A DNA stretch of 64,000 nt from Xanthobacter tagetidis (GTDB lineage Bacteria; Pseudomonadota; Alphaproteobacteria; Rhizobiales; Xanthobacteraceae). The DNA is taken from positions 62,001-126,000 of the forward strand of contig NZ_RCTF01000006.1 of the NCBI RefSeq assembly GCF_003667445.1. Reading direction: 5' to 3'. Positions within the stretch are counted from its first letter, which is position 1. The number at the start of each line of letters is the position of its first letter. Of the stretch, positions 33,291 through 40,048 are shown one piece after another. Below the pieces are notes generated by a model. It had not been told where the DNA came from. It saw only the letters and a program-made list of their open reading frames with translations, and did not search any database. A program made the translations under genes and the position numbers.

Positions 33291-33305
33291 TGCGTGCGCC
33301 GCGCC

Positions 33306-34937
33306 TCAGCGGATCAGCGCCTCCAGCGTCTCCAGCCGGTCCGCCTCGCGCGGCGGCTTGTCCCACCTCAGGCGCGCGACGCGGGGAAAGCGCATGGCGA
33401 CGCCCGAGCGGTGGCGCGCCGAGCGGGCGAGGCCCTCGAAGGCGATCTCCAGCACCAGGCCCGCGTCCGGCTCGTGCACCACCTCGCGCACCGGGCCGAA
33501 GCGGTTGACGGTGAAGCGCCGCACGAACGCGTCGATCTTCTTCAGCTCCTCGTCGGTGAAGCCGAAATAGGCCTTTCCCACCGGCACCAGCACGTCGCCG
33601 GCCTCGCCCTTCGTCCACACCCCGAAGGTGTAGTCGGAATAGAAGGACGAGCGCTTGCCGTGCCCGCGCTGGGCATACATCAGCACGGCATCCACCGTGT
33701 GCGGGTCGCGCTTCCACTTCCACCACGGGCCTTTCGGCCGGCCCGGCAGATAGGGGCTGTCGGCGCGCTTCATCATCACGCCCTCCACCGCCGCGGCATC
33801 GATGCCGGCCCCGAACGCGCCGGGGGCGGCGCGCGCCGCCGTCAGCTCCGCCCAGGAGGCGAACGGCACCAGCGGCGAGAGGTCGAGCCGCCCGCCGCTC
33901 GGATGGGCGGCGACGAAGGCCGCGAGGCGCTCGCGCCGCGTCCGGAACGGCATCTCGCGCAAGTCCGCCCCGCCTTCGGCCAGGAGGTCGTAGGCGCGGA
34001 TATGGGCCGGGAACTCCGCCAGCATCTTGCCGGTGACGGCCTTCCGGTTGAGCCGCTGCTGCAGCACGTTGAACGGCTCCACCCGGCCGGCGCGCACCAC
34101 CAGCAGCTCGCCGTCGATGGCGCCCTCGAAGTCGAGCGCCTCCAGGAGGTCGGGAAAGGCCGGGGAGATGTCTTCCCCGGTGCGGGAATAGAGCCGCAGC
34201 ACAAGCGCGCCCGCCGCGTCGCGCGCCGCCACCGCCTGCACGCGGATGCCGTCCCACTTCCATTCGGCCATGAAGTCGCCGGGCGAAAGCTGGGAGAAGT
34301 CCGCCTCCTCGATGGCATGGGCGAGCATCACGGGCCGGAACGGCACGGGATCGGTGGTCTCAGGCCGTTCGCCGCGCCCTTCCGCCCAGGCGAACAGCTC
34401 CGGATACGGCGGCTTGAGGCCCGGCCACACCAGTTCCACGTCGTCGGGCGCGAGGCCGCCGAGGCTCGCCACCGCGGTCTTGGCGAGCCGGGCCGAGGCG
34501 CCGACGCGCAGCGCGCCGGTGATGAGCTTCAGCAGCGCCCAGCGGCCGGTCTCGTCCAGGCCGTCGAGCCAGCCGGCGAGGGCGCCGGGCAGGGCGGACT
34601 TGGGCAGGCTCGCGAGCCCGGCGACGATCTCCGACAAAGGCGGCGCGTGGGCCAGCGCCCCCTCCGGACGCGGCCACATGAGGGCGACGGTCTCGGAGAG
34701 GTCGCCCACATAGTCGTAGGACATCTCGAACAGGACCGGGTCGGCCCGCTCCATGATGAGGGCGCGCACCAGCCCCGGCTTGGCATTGGCGAAGGACAGC
34801 GCGCCGGTCAGCGCCGCCAGCGCCCACCCCCGCTCGGGATCGGGCGTGGACGCGAAATAGTCCGCCATGAGCCGAACCTTGGCATTGCGCCCGGCCTCGT
34901 AGGCCATGCGGTCGAGCAGCGCGGCGAACCGGTTCAT
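33306..34937 (-). CDS. ATP-dependent DNA ligase (cisplatin damage response type)
   Basis: This 543-residue ATP-dependent DNA ligase seals nicks through a ligase-AMP intermediate. The N-terminal DNA-binding domain starts MNRFAALLDRMAYEAGRNAK. The adenylation motif I is EWKWDGIRVQ with Lys227 as the AMP acceptor. Motif III is LYSRTGEDISPAFPDL, and EGVMMKRADSPYLPG with KWKRDPHTVDAVL represent motifs IV and V. The C-terminal OB-fold ends in ARHRSGVAMRFPRVARLRWDK (motif VI-like). It is the family found with a ligase-associated MBL exonuclease and helicase in Rhizobiales. That exonuclease gene lies upstream on the same strand, but 775 bp of repeats and a GIY-YIG gene separate them. Confidence 0.92.
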   Translation of the reverse strand: MNRFAALLDRMAYEAGRNAKVRLMADYFASTPDPERGWALAALTGALSFANAKPGLVRALIMERADPVLFEMSYDYVGDLSETVALMWPRPEGALAHAPPLSEIVAGLASLPKSALPGALAGWLDGLDETGRWALLKLITGALRVGASARLAKTAVASLGGLAPDDVELVWPGLKPPYPELFAWAEGRGERPETTDPVPFRPVMLAHAIEEADFSQLSPGDFMAEWKWDGIRVQAVAARDAAGALVLRLYSRTGEDISPAFPDLLEALDFEGAIDGELLVVRAGRVEPFNVLQQRLNRKAVTGKMLAEFPAHIRAYDLLAEGGADLREMPFRTRRERLAAFVAAHPSGGRLDLSPLVPFASWAELTAARAAPGAFGAGIDAAAVEGVMMKRADSPYLPGRPKGPWWKWKRDPHTVDAVLMYAQRGHGKRSSFYSDYTFGVWTKGEAGDVLVPVGKAYFGFTDEELKKIDAFVRRFTVNRFGPVREVVHEPDAGLVLEIAFEGLARSARHRSGVAMRFPRVARLRWDKPPREADRLETLEALIR

Positions 34938-35324
34938 GGCGGCGGCCCTCCCGCCGCCGTCGCGCCCGGCACGTCGTCTTGTCCGACCGCCACAGCCATG
35001 TCCCCAACCGTCATGCCCCGGCTCGTCCGGGGCATCCACCCGGCCATTTGCCCGACGGGCGACGAATTCGCGCCCGGCCGCCCCGCCGGAAATTGGAGGC
35101 AGAAGACGCGGCTCACCTTTGCCCCTCCGGCCGTCCCTGCACGACGGTGGATGCCCCGGACAAGCCGGGGCATGACGGCGGTGTGCGATTGCCCTGCACC
35201 GTCTTCTCTCCCGTCATCGCCATTTTCCCAGCCGTCGCCCTTTCCCCAACCGTCATGCCCCGGCTCGTCCGGGGCATCCACCCAGCCGCTCCTCCTGCGC
35301 TGGGGGCATTGGCGCTGCGTGCTT
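34938..35324. other. Repeat-rich spacer between ligase gene and GIY-YIG gene
   Basis: This stretch holds three of four copies of the palindromic repeat (stems at 35013-35035, 35151-35173 and 35255-35277). Open frames here read through the palindromes and are not real genes. Between the first two copies lies a fragment matching the ribosome binding site and first five codons of the GIY-YIG gene. Confidence 0.7.
35001..35185. mobile_element. Short gene-less copy of the palindrome-bracketed GIY-YIG element
   Basis: The left 41 bp (35001-35041) are identical to 35243-35283. The right 85 bp (35101-35185) match 35606-35690 with three mismatches. Both ends carry the ATGCCCCGG/CCGGGGCAT hairpin in inverted orientation. 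The right part includes the ribosome binding site and VSRVF codons of the nuclease gene, after which the sequence diverges. It looks like an internally deleted derivative of the 35243-35690 unit, as MITEs are of transposons. The mobility is inferred. Confidence 0.55.
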
Positions 35325-35690
35325 TCATGGCTGGGCGATCCCATCATAGAGATCACGCCAATGGGGGTTCTCCCGCTCGATCAGGTTCATCTTCCAGTCG
35401 CGCGGCCATTTCTTGAGGCGCTTTTCGCGGGTGATGGCCCCCAGGGCCGTATCATGCTGCTCGTAATAGACCAGCCGCATCACGGAATGGCGCTTGGTGA
35501 AGCTTCTTCCCTCGCCTTCACGATGCTCGAAGGCGCGCCGGACAAGATCGTTGGTTACGCCCACATAGAGCGTGCCATTGGGCGCGCTCGCCAGAATATA
35601 GACGTAGAAGACGCGGCTCACCTTCGCCCCTCCGTTCGTCCCTGCACGACGGTGGATGCCCCGGACAAGCCGGGGCATGACGGCGGTGTG
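35243..35690. mobile_element. Candidate mobile unit: GIY-YIG gene between inverted palindromic repeats
   Basis: A 448-bp unit has hairpin repeats at both ends (stems 35255-35263/35269-35277 and 35655-35663/35669-35677, 5-base loops). The ends are in inverted orientation and enclose the GIY-YIG gene with only 41 and about 30 bp of spacer. It sits 23 bp after the stop of the exonuclease gene, inside what is normally an exonuclease-ligase operon. No transposase is present, so any mobility would depend on the nuclease. Confidence 0.5.
35325..35621 (-). CDS. GIY-YIG single-domain nuclease
   Basis: This 98-residue protein is a stand-alone GIY-YIG endonuclease domain. The GIY part is FYVYILAS (residues 5-12) and the YIG part TLYVGVTNDLVRR (19-21 for YVG). 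Arg28/29, His33 and the metal-binding Glu66 (AITREKRLKKW) complete the usual active site. The ending NPHWRDLYDG is typical of small YhbQ/UPF0213-like Rhizobiales proteins. Translation most likely starts at GTG 35621 because GGAGG lies 7 bases upstream; the frame runs further upstream through the palindromic repeat. The gene is tightly enclosed by inverted repeats, which suggests it acts on them. An alternative is a housekeeping nuclease that only happens to lie among repeats. Confidence 0.85.
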   Translation of the reverse strand: MSRVFYVYILASAPNGTLYVGVTNDLVRRAFEHREGEGRSFTKRHSVMRLVYYEQHDTALGAITREKRLKKWPRDWKMNLIERENPHWRDLYDGIAQP

Positions 35691-35712
35691 ATGGTGGTGT
35701 GGAAGCCGCCCC

Positions 35713-36750
35713 TCATCCTTCCGCCTCACCGGACGACGTGCCGTCCTCCTCCTCCTCCTCGCCGTAGCCCACCATGTGGAGCGGGCGGGCGCGGAGCTGG
35801 CGGGTGTGGGCCCAGTGGACCAGGGCGTCCTCGGCGCCGTGCGTCACCCACACCTCCTCGCAGCCGGTGGCGCGGATGGTGGCGGTCAGCCCGTCCCAGT
35901 CCGCATGGTCGGAGATGACCAGCGGCAGCTCGACGCCGCGCTGGCGCGCCCGCGCGCGCACCCGCATCCAGCCCGAGGCGAGGCAGGCGACGGGATCGGC
36001 GAAGCGCCGCGCCCACAGGTCGGTCATGGCATGGGGCGGGGCGATGACGACGGCGCCCGGGAACGCCTTCCTGTCGGTGCCCTTCACCGGGCGGATGTCG
36101 CCGAAGTCGGCGCCGCGCGCCTGATAATATCCGGTGACCGCCTCCAGCGCGCCGTGGATGTAGATCGGCCCCGCATGGCCGGCGCGGCGGATCAGCGCCA
36201 TCATGCGCTGCGCCTTGCCGAGCGAATAGGCGCCGACGATGTGGGTGCGCTCCGGGAACAGCCGCACCGAGGCGACGAGCTTCGCCGCCTCCGCGTCCGG
36301 GTCCGGATGGCGGAACACCGGCAGGCCAAAGGTCGCCTCGCTGACGAAGACGTGGCAGCGCTGCACCGCGAGCGGCGCGCAGGTGGGGTCGGCAGCGTCC
36401 TTGTAGTCACCCGAGGCGACGATGGTGAGGCCGCGCCAGTCGAGCCGCACCTGCGCCGAGCCCAGCACGTGCCCCGCCGGATGCAGGCTGACCGCGACGC
36501 CGCCGACCTCGATCCGCGCCCCGAGCGCGAGCGCCTGGGTCGTCCCGGCGAAGCCCGCGCCGAGGCGCAGGGCCATGATGTCCAGCGTCTCGCGGGTGGC
36601 CAGCACCTGCCCGTGGCCGGCGCGGGCATGGTCGGAATGGGCGTGGGTGATGACCGCGCGCGGCACCGCGCGCACGGGATCGATGTGGAAGTCGCCCGCC
36701 GGGCAATAGAGGCCCTGGGGCGAGGGGCAGAGCAGGTCTTCGGGTCGCAT
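35713..36750 (-). CDS. Ligase-associated DNA exonuclease (MBL fold, SNM1-like)
   Basis: This 345-residue metallo-beta-lactamase-fold nuclease belongs to the 'ligase-associated DNA exonuclease' family, related to beta-CASP/SNM1 repair nucleases. The metal motif is ITHAHSDHARAGHG; further ligands fit HPAGHVLGS and VASGDYKDAAD. The beta-CASP-like middle part has GAYSLGKAQRMM and the end has VISDHADWDGL. The ATG at 36750 is preferred over a TTG 18 bp upstream. The C-terminus ends in an acidic run (EEEEED) encoded by a short GAG/GAA repeat. Its usual partner, the ATP-dependent ligase, is downstream but displaced by the repeat element. Confidence 0.9.
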   Translation of the reverse strand: MRPEDLLCPSPQGLYCPAGDFHIDPVRAVPRAVITHAHSDHARAGHGQVLATRETLDIMALRLGAGFAGTTQALALGARIEVGGVAVSLHPAGHVLGSAQVRLDWRGLTIVASGDYKDAADPTCAPLAVQRCHVFVSEATFGLPVFRHPDPDAEAAKLVASVRLFPERTHIVGAYSLGKAQRMMALIRRAGHAGPIYIHGALEAVTGYYQARGADFGDIRPVKGTDRKAFPGAVVIAPPHAMTDLWARRFADPVACLASGWMRVRARARQRGVELPLVISDHADWDGLTATIRATGCEEVWVTHGAEDALVHWAHTRQLRARPLHMVGYGEEEEEDGTSSGEAEG

Positions 36751-36828
36751 GGCTGGATCGGGGGGCAATCGGAGTTATATGGGGCGCGAGACGGGCGTTT
36801 CGAGCCCCGCGCATCACCGGAGGTTTCC

Positions 36829-37761
36829 GTGGCATCCCCAACGCTTCCCGGCACGACCTCCGGCGACGCCGCGCTCGACCGGCGGCTCGACTGGGCGCGG
36901 TCTTATGCCGAGGGCGGCGACAGGGAGGCCGCCGCCGGCATGCTGGCCGACCTCGTGATCGAGGCGCCGCAATTCGTCGCCGCCTGGTTCCTCCTGGGCG
37001 AGACGCTGGAGGCGGCCGGCGACCTGGAGGGCGCCGCCGACGCCTTCCGCGAGGCGCGCGAGCGGGCGCCGGACGACATGATGGGGGCGGGCCTGCGCCT
37101 CGCCCGGCTCGGGGCGGTTCCCGCCACGGGCGCCATGTCGCCAGCCTATGTGCGCACCCTATTCGACCAGTATGCCGGGCGCTTCGACGCCGCGCTGCGC
37201 ACCCGCCTCGCCTATCGCGGGCCGGAGGTGCTGGCCGGCGCGCTCGAAGCGGCCTGTGCCGCCTTGGGCCGGCCGCTCGCCTTCGCCCGCGCGCTCGACC
37301 TCGGCTGCGGCACCGGCCTCGCCGCCCCGCTTATCGCGCCCTGGGTGGCGCGGCTGGAGGGCGTCGACCTCTCGCCCGCCATGCTGGCGCAGGCGGAGCG
37401 GCTCGGCCTTTATGGGGGCCTGCGCGCGGCGGAGATGGGCGCCGACCTTGAGGCGGCCGAGCCGGGCATCTACGACCTGATCCTGGCGGCGGACGCCTTG
37501 TGCTACGTGGCCGAGCTGGGCCCGCTGCTCGGCGCCGCGCGGCGTGCGCTGGCGCCGGGCGGGCTTGTGGCGGCGACGCTGGAGACCCATGAGGGCGCAG
37601 GCGTGATCCTGCGCGACACCCTGCGCTACGCCCACGGCCGCGCGCACCTTGTGGCGGCGGCCGAGGCGGCGGGGCTTGCGATCATTTCGCTGGACACGGT
37701 CTCCACCCGCACCGAGAAGGGCATCCCGGTTCCGGGCCTCGTGGCGGTGCTGGGCGGGTAG
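36829..37761 (+). CDS. Class I SAM-dependent methyltransferase with N-terminal TPR
   Basis: This 310-residue protein has a short TPR-like helical region (residues ~15-85: ARSYAEGGDREAAAGMLADL, then FLLGETLEAAGDLEGAADAF) followed by a class I methyltransferase. SAM motif I is ALDLGCGTGLAAP; motif II-III surroundings are VEGVDLSPAMLAQAE and YDLILAADALCYV. It resembles putative trans-aconitate/UbiE-type 'TPR methyltransferases' of Rhizobiales. GTG at 36829 is chosen: GGAGG lies 5 bases upstream. It is divergent from the exonuclease gene. The substrate is unknown. Confidence 0.88.
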   Translation: MASPTLPGTTSGDAALDRRLDWARSYAEGGDREAAAGMLADLVIEAPQFVAAWFLLGETLEAAGDLEGAADAFREARERAPDDMMGAGLRLARLGAVPATGAMSPAYVRTLFDQYAGRFDAALRTRLAYRGPEVLAGALEAACAALGRPLAFARALDLGCGTGLAAPLIAPWVARLEGVDLSPAMLAQAERLGLYGGLRAAEMGADLEAAEPGIYDLILAADALCYVAELGPLLGAARRALAPGGLVAATLETHEGAGVILRDTLRYAHGRAHLVAAAEAAGLAIISLDTVSTRTEKGIPVPGLVAVLGG

Positions 37762-38029
37762 CTTTGGCGATCACCGGCACGGCCTCCGGCCTGTCGCTCC
37801 CAGGCGCTGCGCCTTTGGCGTCGGCCGGCACGCCGCCCGAAAGCCGACCGGCGCGCCGATGCCGGACGCCAAAAGCGCGGCGGTAGCACAGCCAAAGGAG
37901 AGCCGGGCCGCAAGGGGTTGGCCATGCCGGGGGGCCGGCAGTCCGGGGCTAAGAAAATCCGCCGGGAAGCGGCGGGGATGCAGCCCCCACGGCCCTCCCG
38001 CACGAGACATTCCCGTCCCTTGGCGTTCC
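37762..38029. other. Intergenic region upstream of tRNA-Met
   Basis: No gene or clear repeat is seen here. A few short inverted repeats (for example around CGGGAAGCGGCGGGG) are present but not distinctive. The tRNA promoter lies at its downstream end. Confidence 0.5.
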
Positions 38030-38059
38030 TTGACAGCCAATCGCCCGCTCCCCTATATG
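38030..38059 (+). promoter_or_regulatory. Housekeeping promoter of tRNA-Met
   Basis: TTGACA (38030-38035) and TATATG (38054-38059) are spaced by 18 bp and lie 36 bp before the mature 5' end of the tRNA. This is close to the sigma-70 consensus. Confidence 0.65.
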
Positions 38060-38094
38060 CGGGCCTTCCCGCGCGGCCCTTGGGCCGGCGGCGT

Positions 38095-38171
38095 GGCAGC
38101 GTAGCTCAGTTGGTGAGAGCGCCGGATTCATAACCCGGAGGTCGGCGGTTCAAGTCCGCCCGCTGCTACCA
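38095..38171 (+). tRNA. tRNA-Met (CAT anticodon, elongator type)
   Basis: A 77-nt cloverleaf can be folded: acceptor GGCAGCG pairs with CGCTGCT (last pair G-U), followed by A and an encoded CCA. The D-arm TAGCTCAGTTGGTGAGAGC is standard. The anticodon loop is TTCATAA with anticodon CAT. The T-arm has GGTTCAAGTCC. The anticodon stem has one A-C mismatch next to the loop. The sequence lacks the C1-A72 mismatch and GGG/CCC anticodon stem of initiator tRNA, so elongator Met is favoured; tRNA-Ile with lysidine (also CAT) cannot be fully excluded. Confidence 0.9.
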
Positions 38172-39172
38172 CTCGCATCTCCCGTCCGATCCTCCTCCAG
38201 AAGACCGTGCGCCGCCAGGAAGCCGCGCGTCGCCGCGCGCGCCTCGCCCGTGCGGCCGACCAGCAGATGGCCGCCGCTCTCGAACACCATGAGGCGCGCC
38301 CCCCTGATGCCGGCCGCCGCCCGGGACGCGGCGGGCAGGGTGTTGAAATGATCGTCGCGCGCGGTGATGACCAGGGTCGGCGCTGCGATCCGCTCCACGG
38401 GCATGTCGTGTGGAACATAGGCGCTGTCGATGCGGATACCCTCGGCGCGTGCCGAAAGGGGGGCGACGGCGGCGATGGTGGCCGCGATGCGGGCGCGCTC
38501 CGCGCCATCCGCCGCCGCGAGCACATCCGGCGGCACGCCGACGAACCGCACCACCAGGGACGGGGCAAGCCCGCGCAGCGCCCACCAGAAGAAATCGCCG
38601 CCCGCCTTCACCACGGCGAAGGCGAGCCGGCTGCCGCCCGTCGGGTCGACCGCCACCGGGCTTTCCGGCGCGTGGAGCGCCGGGACCGCGAGGATCAGCG
38701 CCGCCACCCGCTGGGGATGGCGCACGGCGAACGCGACGGCGGAGCGCGCTCCCGCCGACAGGCCGAGCACGATCGCGCGGTCGATGCCGAGATGGTCGAG
38801 CAAGGCGGCATGGGCATCGGCCTGGGCGTCGACCTGCGCGCGCGGATCGCCCGCCGCCGGCACGGGTGTCCGCAGATAGCCGAAGCGCGAGGGAGCGACC
38901 ACGCGAACGCCCTCGCCCACCAGCTGGGCGGCGATGGCGAGGCCCTGGTCGAAGCCGCCGCCGGCGCCGTGGATCGACAGCAGCGCCGGACCGCTGCCCG
39001 CCTCGGCATATTCCACCGGCCCGGCGTCCAGCGGGGCGACGCGGCTGCCGTCGGCCACTGCCGCTCGCGCGGCCGCCATGGCGGCGCCGTAGCGCCGCGC
39101 GACGAGGACGGCGCCGGTTATGGCGGCCAGGCCGGCGATCGCGGCAGCGGCGAGGGGCAAGGCAGACGGCAT
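38150..39172 (-). CDS. Alpha/beta-hydrolase
   Basis: This 340-residue hydrolase has an N-terminal membrane anchor or signal (ALPLAAAAIAGLAAITGAVLVA). The triad is visible: Ser in VLGLSAGARSA, Asp in ITARDDHF, and His in ESGGHLLVGR. The oxyanion-hole motif is SIHGAGGGFD. It resembles small esterases/lactonases of the alpha/beta-hydrolase-1 family. The ATG at 39172 is used; the frame extends upstream without family features. Its last codons, including the stop, overlap the tRNA-Met gene on the opposite strand by 22 bp, so the true C-terminus may have been altered or the gene recently juxtaposed. The substrate is unknown. Confidence 0.85.
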   Translation of the reverse strand: MPSALPLAAAAIAGLAAITGAVLVARRYGAAMAAARAAVADGSRVAPLDAGPVEYAEAGSGPALLSIHGAGGGFDQGLAIAAQLVGEGVRVVAPSRFGYLRTPVPAAGDPRAQVDAQADAHAALLDHLGIDRAIVLGLSAGARSAVAFAVRHPQRVAALILAVPALHAPESPVAVDPTGGSRLAFAVVKAGGDFFWWALRGLAPSLVVRFVGVPPDVLAAADGAERARIAATIAAVAPLSARAEGIRIDSAYVPHDMPVERIAAPTLVITARDDHFNTLPAASRAAAGIRGARLMVFESGGHLLVGRTGEARAATRGFLAAHGLLEEDRTGDASGSSGRT

Positions 39173-39633
39173 GCGCGCTCCTGTGGCCGGCCGGCGCTCC
39201 CGCCAGGGCCGCGCGGCTCCCAACCGCAGGAGCCTGGGGCAAAGCGGGTGCGATCCGCCGGGTGGCGGCGGAGCCGCGCGATCGGCGGTCGCATCTTCCC
39301 CCGGTCCGGCATCCGCGGCCAGCCGTATCCGGCGCCACCGGCGACCGACCAAATGTCGCAGATGCGTCTGCATACGATTTTATGAATTGTATGTATATAG
39401 ACGGAAGGAGATGCGCCCGTTCTGCCCCTCGTGCAGCTCGGTCCGGTTCCCGGCGCCCATGCGGCCCGCGATCGGCGGCCGGGATTTGGCGGGACTTCGC
39501 GGGAGACTTGGGACCGCGGCGGGAGACTTGGCGAGACCGCGGTGGATTCTGCGGAACCAAGGCGCGGGACTGTGCGGGACTTGTGCGGGACTCGCCCGTG
39601 GTCCCGCCGGCGGACGCGAGACGAGGTGATGAG
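39173..39633. other. Intergenic region with an AT-rich dyad and a degenerate GCGGGACT repeat tract
   Basis: In this ~460 bp, ATACGATT (39372-39379) and AATTGTAT (39385-39392) form a near-perfect dyad in an AT-rich island, directly followed by TATATA. From 39480 to 39600 the motif GCGGGACT or GCGGGAGACT recurs about six times at irregular spacing. No protein-coding pattern is convincing. Confidence 0.5.
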
Positions 39634-40020
39634 ATGATGTCGAGATCCTGGCCGCGGCTGTCACCCCTGAAGACCGGCCTGCGGGGGCGCTGCCCGCGCT
39701 GCGGCGAGGGGCACCTCTTCGCCGGCTTCCTGACGCTCGCGCCGCGCTGCGAGGTGTGCGGGCTCGACTACAGCTTCGCCGACCCGGCGGACGGCCCGGC
39801 CTTCTTCGTCATCACCTTCGGCTGCCTGCCCTCCACCCTCTTCGCCATCTGGCTGGAGGTGGCCCATCAGGCGCCCTATTGGGTGCACCTCGTCACCACC
39901 CTGCCGCTCCTCCTCGCCACCTGCATCCCGCCCTTGCGGCCGCTCAAGGGGTGGCTGGTGGCGGAGCAGTATGTCCACAAGGCCGAGGAGGGCCGACTCG
40001 CCGGGCCGGTGTCGAAATAA
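39634..40020 (+). CDS. DUF983-family membrane protein with zinc ribbon
   Basis: This 128-residue protein belongs to DUF983. The N-terminal zinc ribbon has Cys20, Cys23, Cys39 and Cys42 (CPRCGEG and CEVCGLD). Two membrane helices follow (FFVITFGCLPSTLFAIW and LVTTLPLLLATCIPPL). In alphaproteobacteria DUF983 genes often lie near cytochrome oxidase assembly or Nudix genes; here the neighbours give no hint. GAGG lies 7 bases before the ATG at 39634; an ATG three bases later is equally possible. Confidence 0.85.
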   Translation: MMSRSWPRLSPLKTGLRGRCPRCGEGHLFAGFLTLAPRCEVCGLDYSFADPADGPAFFVITFGCLPSTLFAIWLEVAHQAPYWVHLVTTLPLLLATCIPPLRPLKGWLVAEQYVHKAEEGRLAGPVSK

Positions 40021-40048
40021 TCCTTTTTCAGCAGCGTCTTGCGGCCGA

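Noticed and set aside
34938..35324. Open frames with MPRLVRGIH or MDAPDEPGHDG-type sequences
   Set aside because: These are translations of the palindromic repeat and recur wherever the repeat is found. They are not genes.
38095..38171. Initiator tRNA-fMet
   Set aside because: There is no C1-A72 mismatch (the first pair is G-U) and the anticodon stem lacks the three G-C pairs of initiators.
39411..39629. 72-codon frame (starting MRPFCPSC) just before the DUF983 gene, with GGAAGGAG touching its ATG
   Set aside because: The Shine-Dalgarno is directly adjacent to the ATG with no spacing, the frame reads through the GCGGGACT repeat tract, and no family pattern is seen. It could be an upstream leader ORF, but the evidence is too thin.
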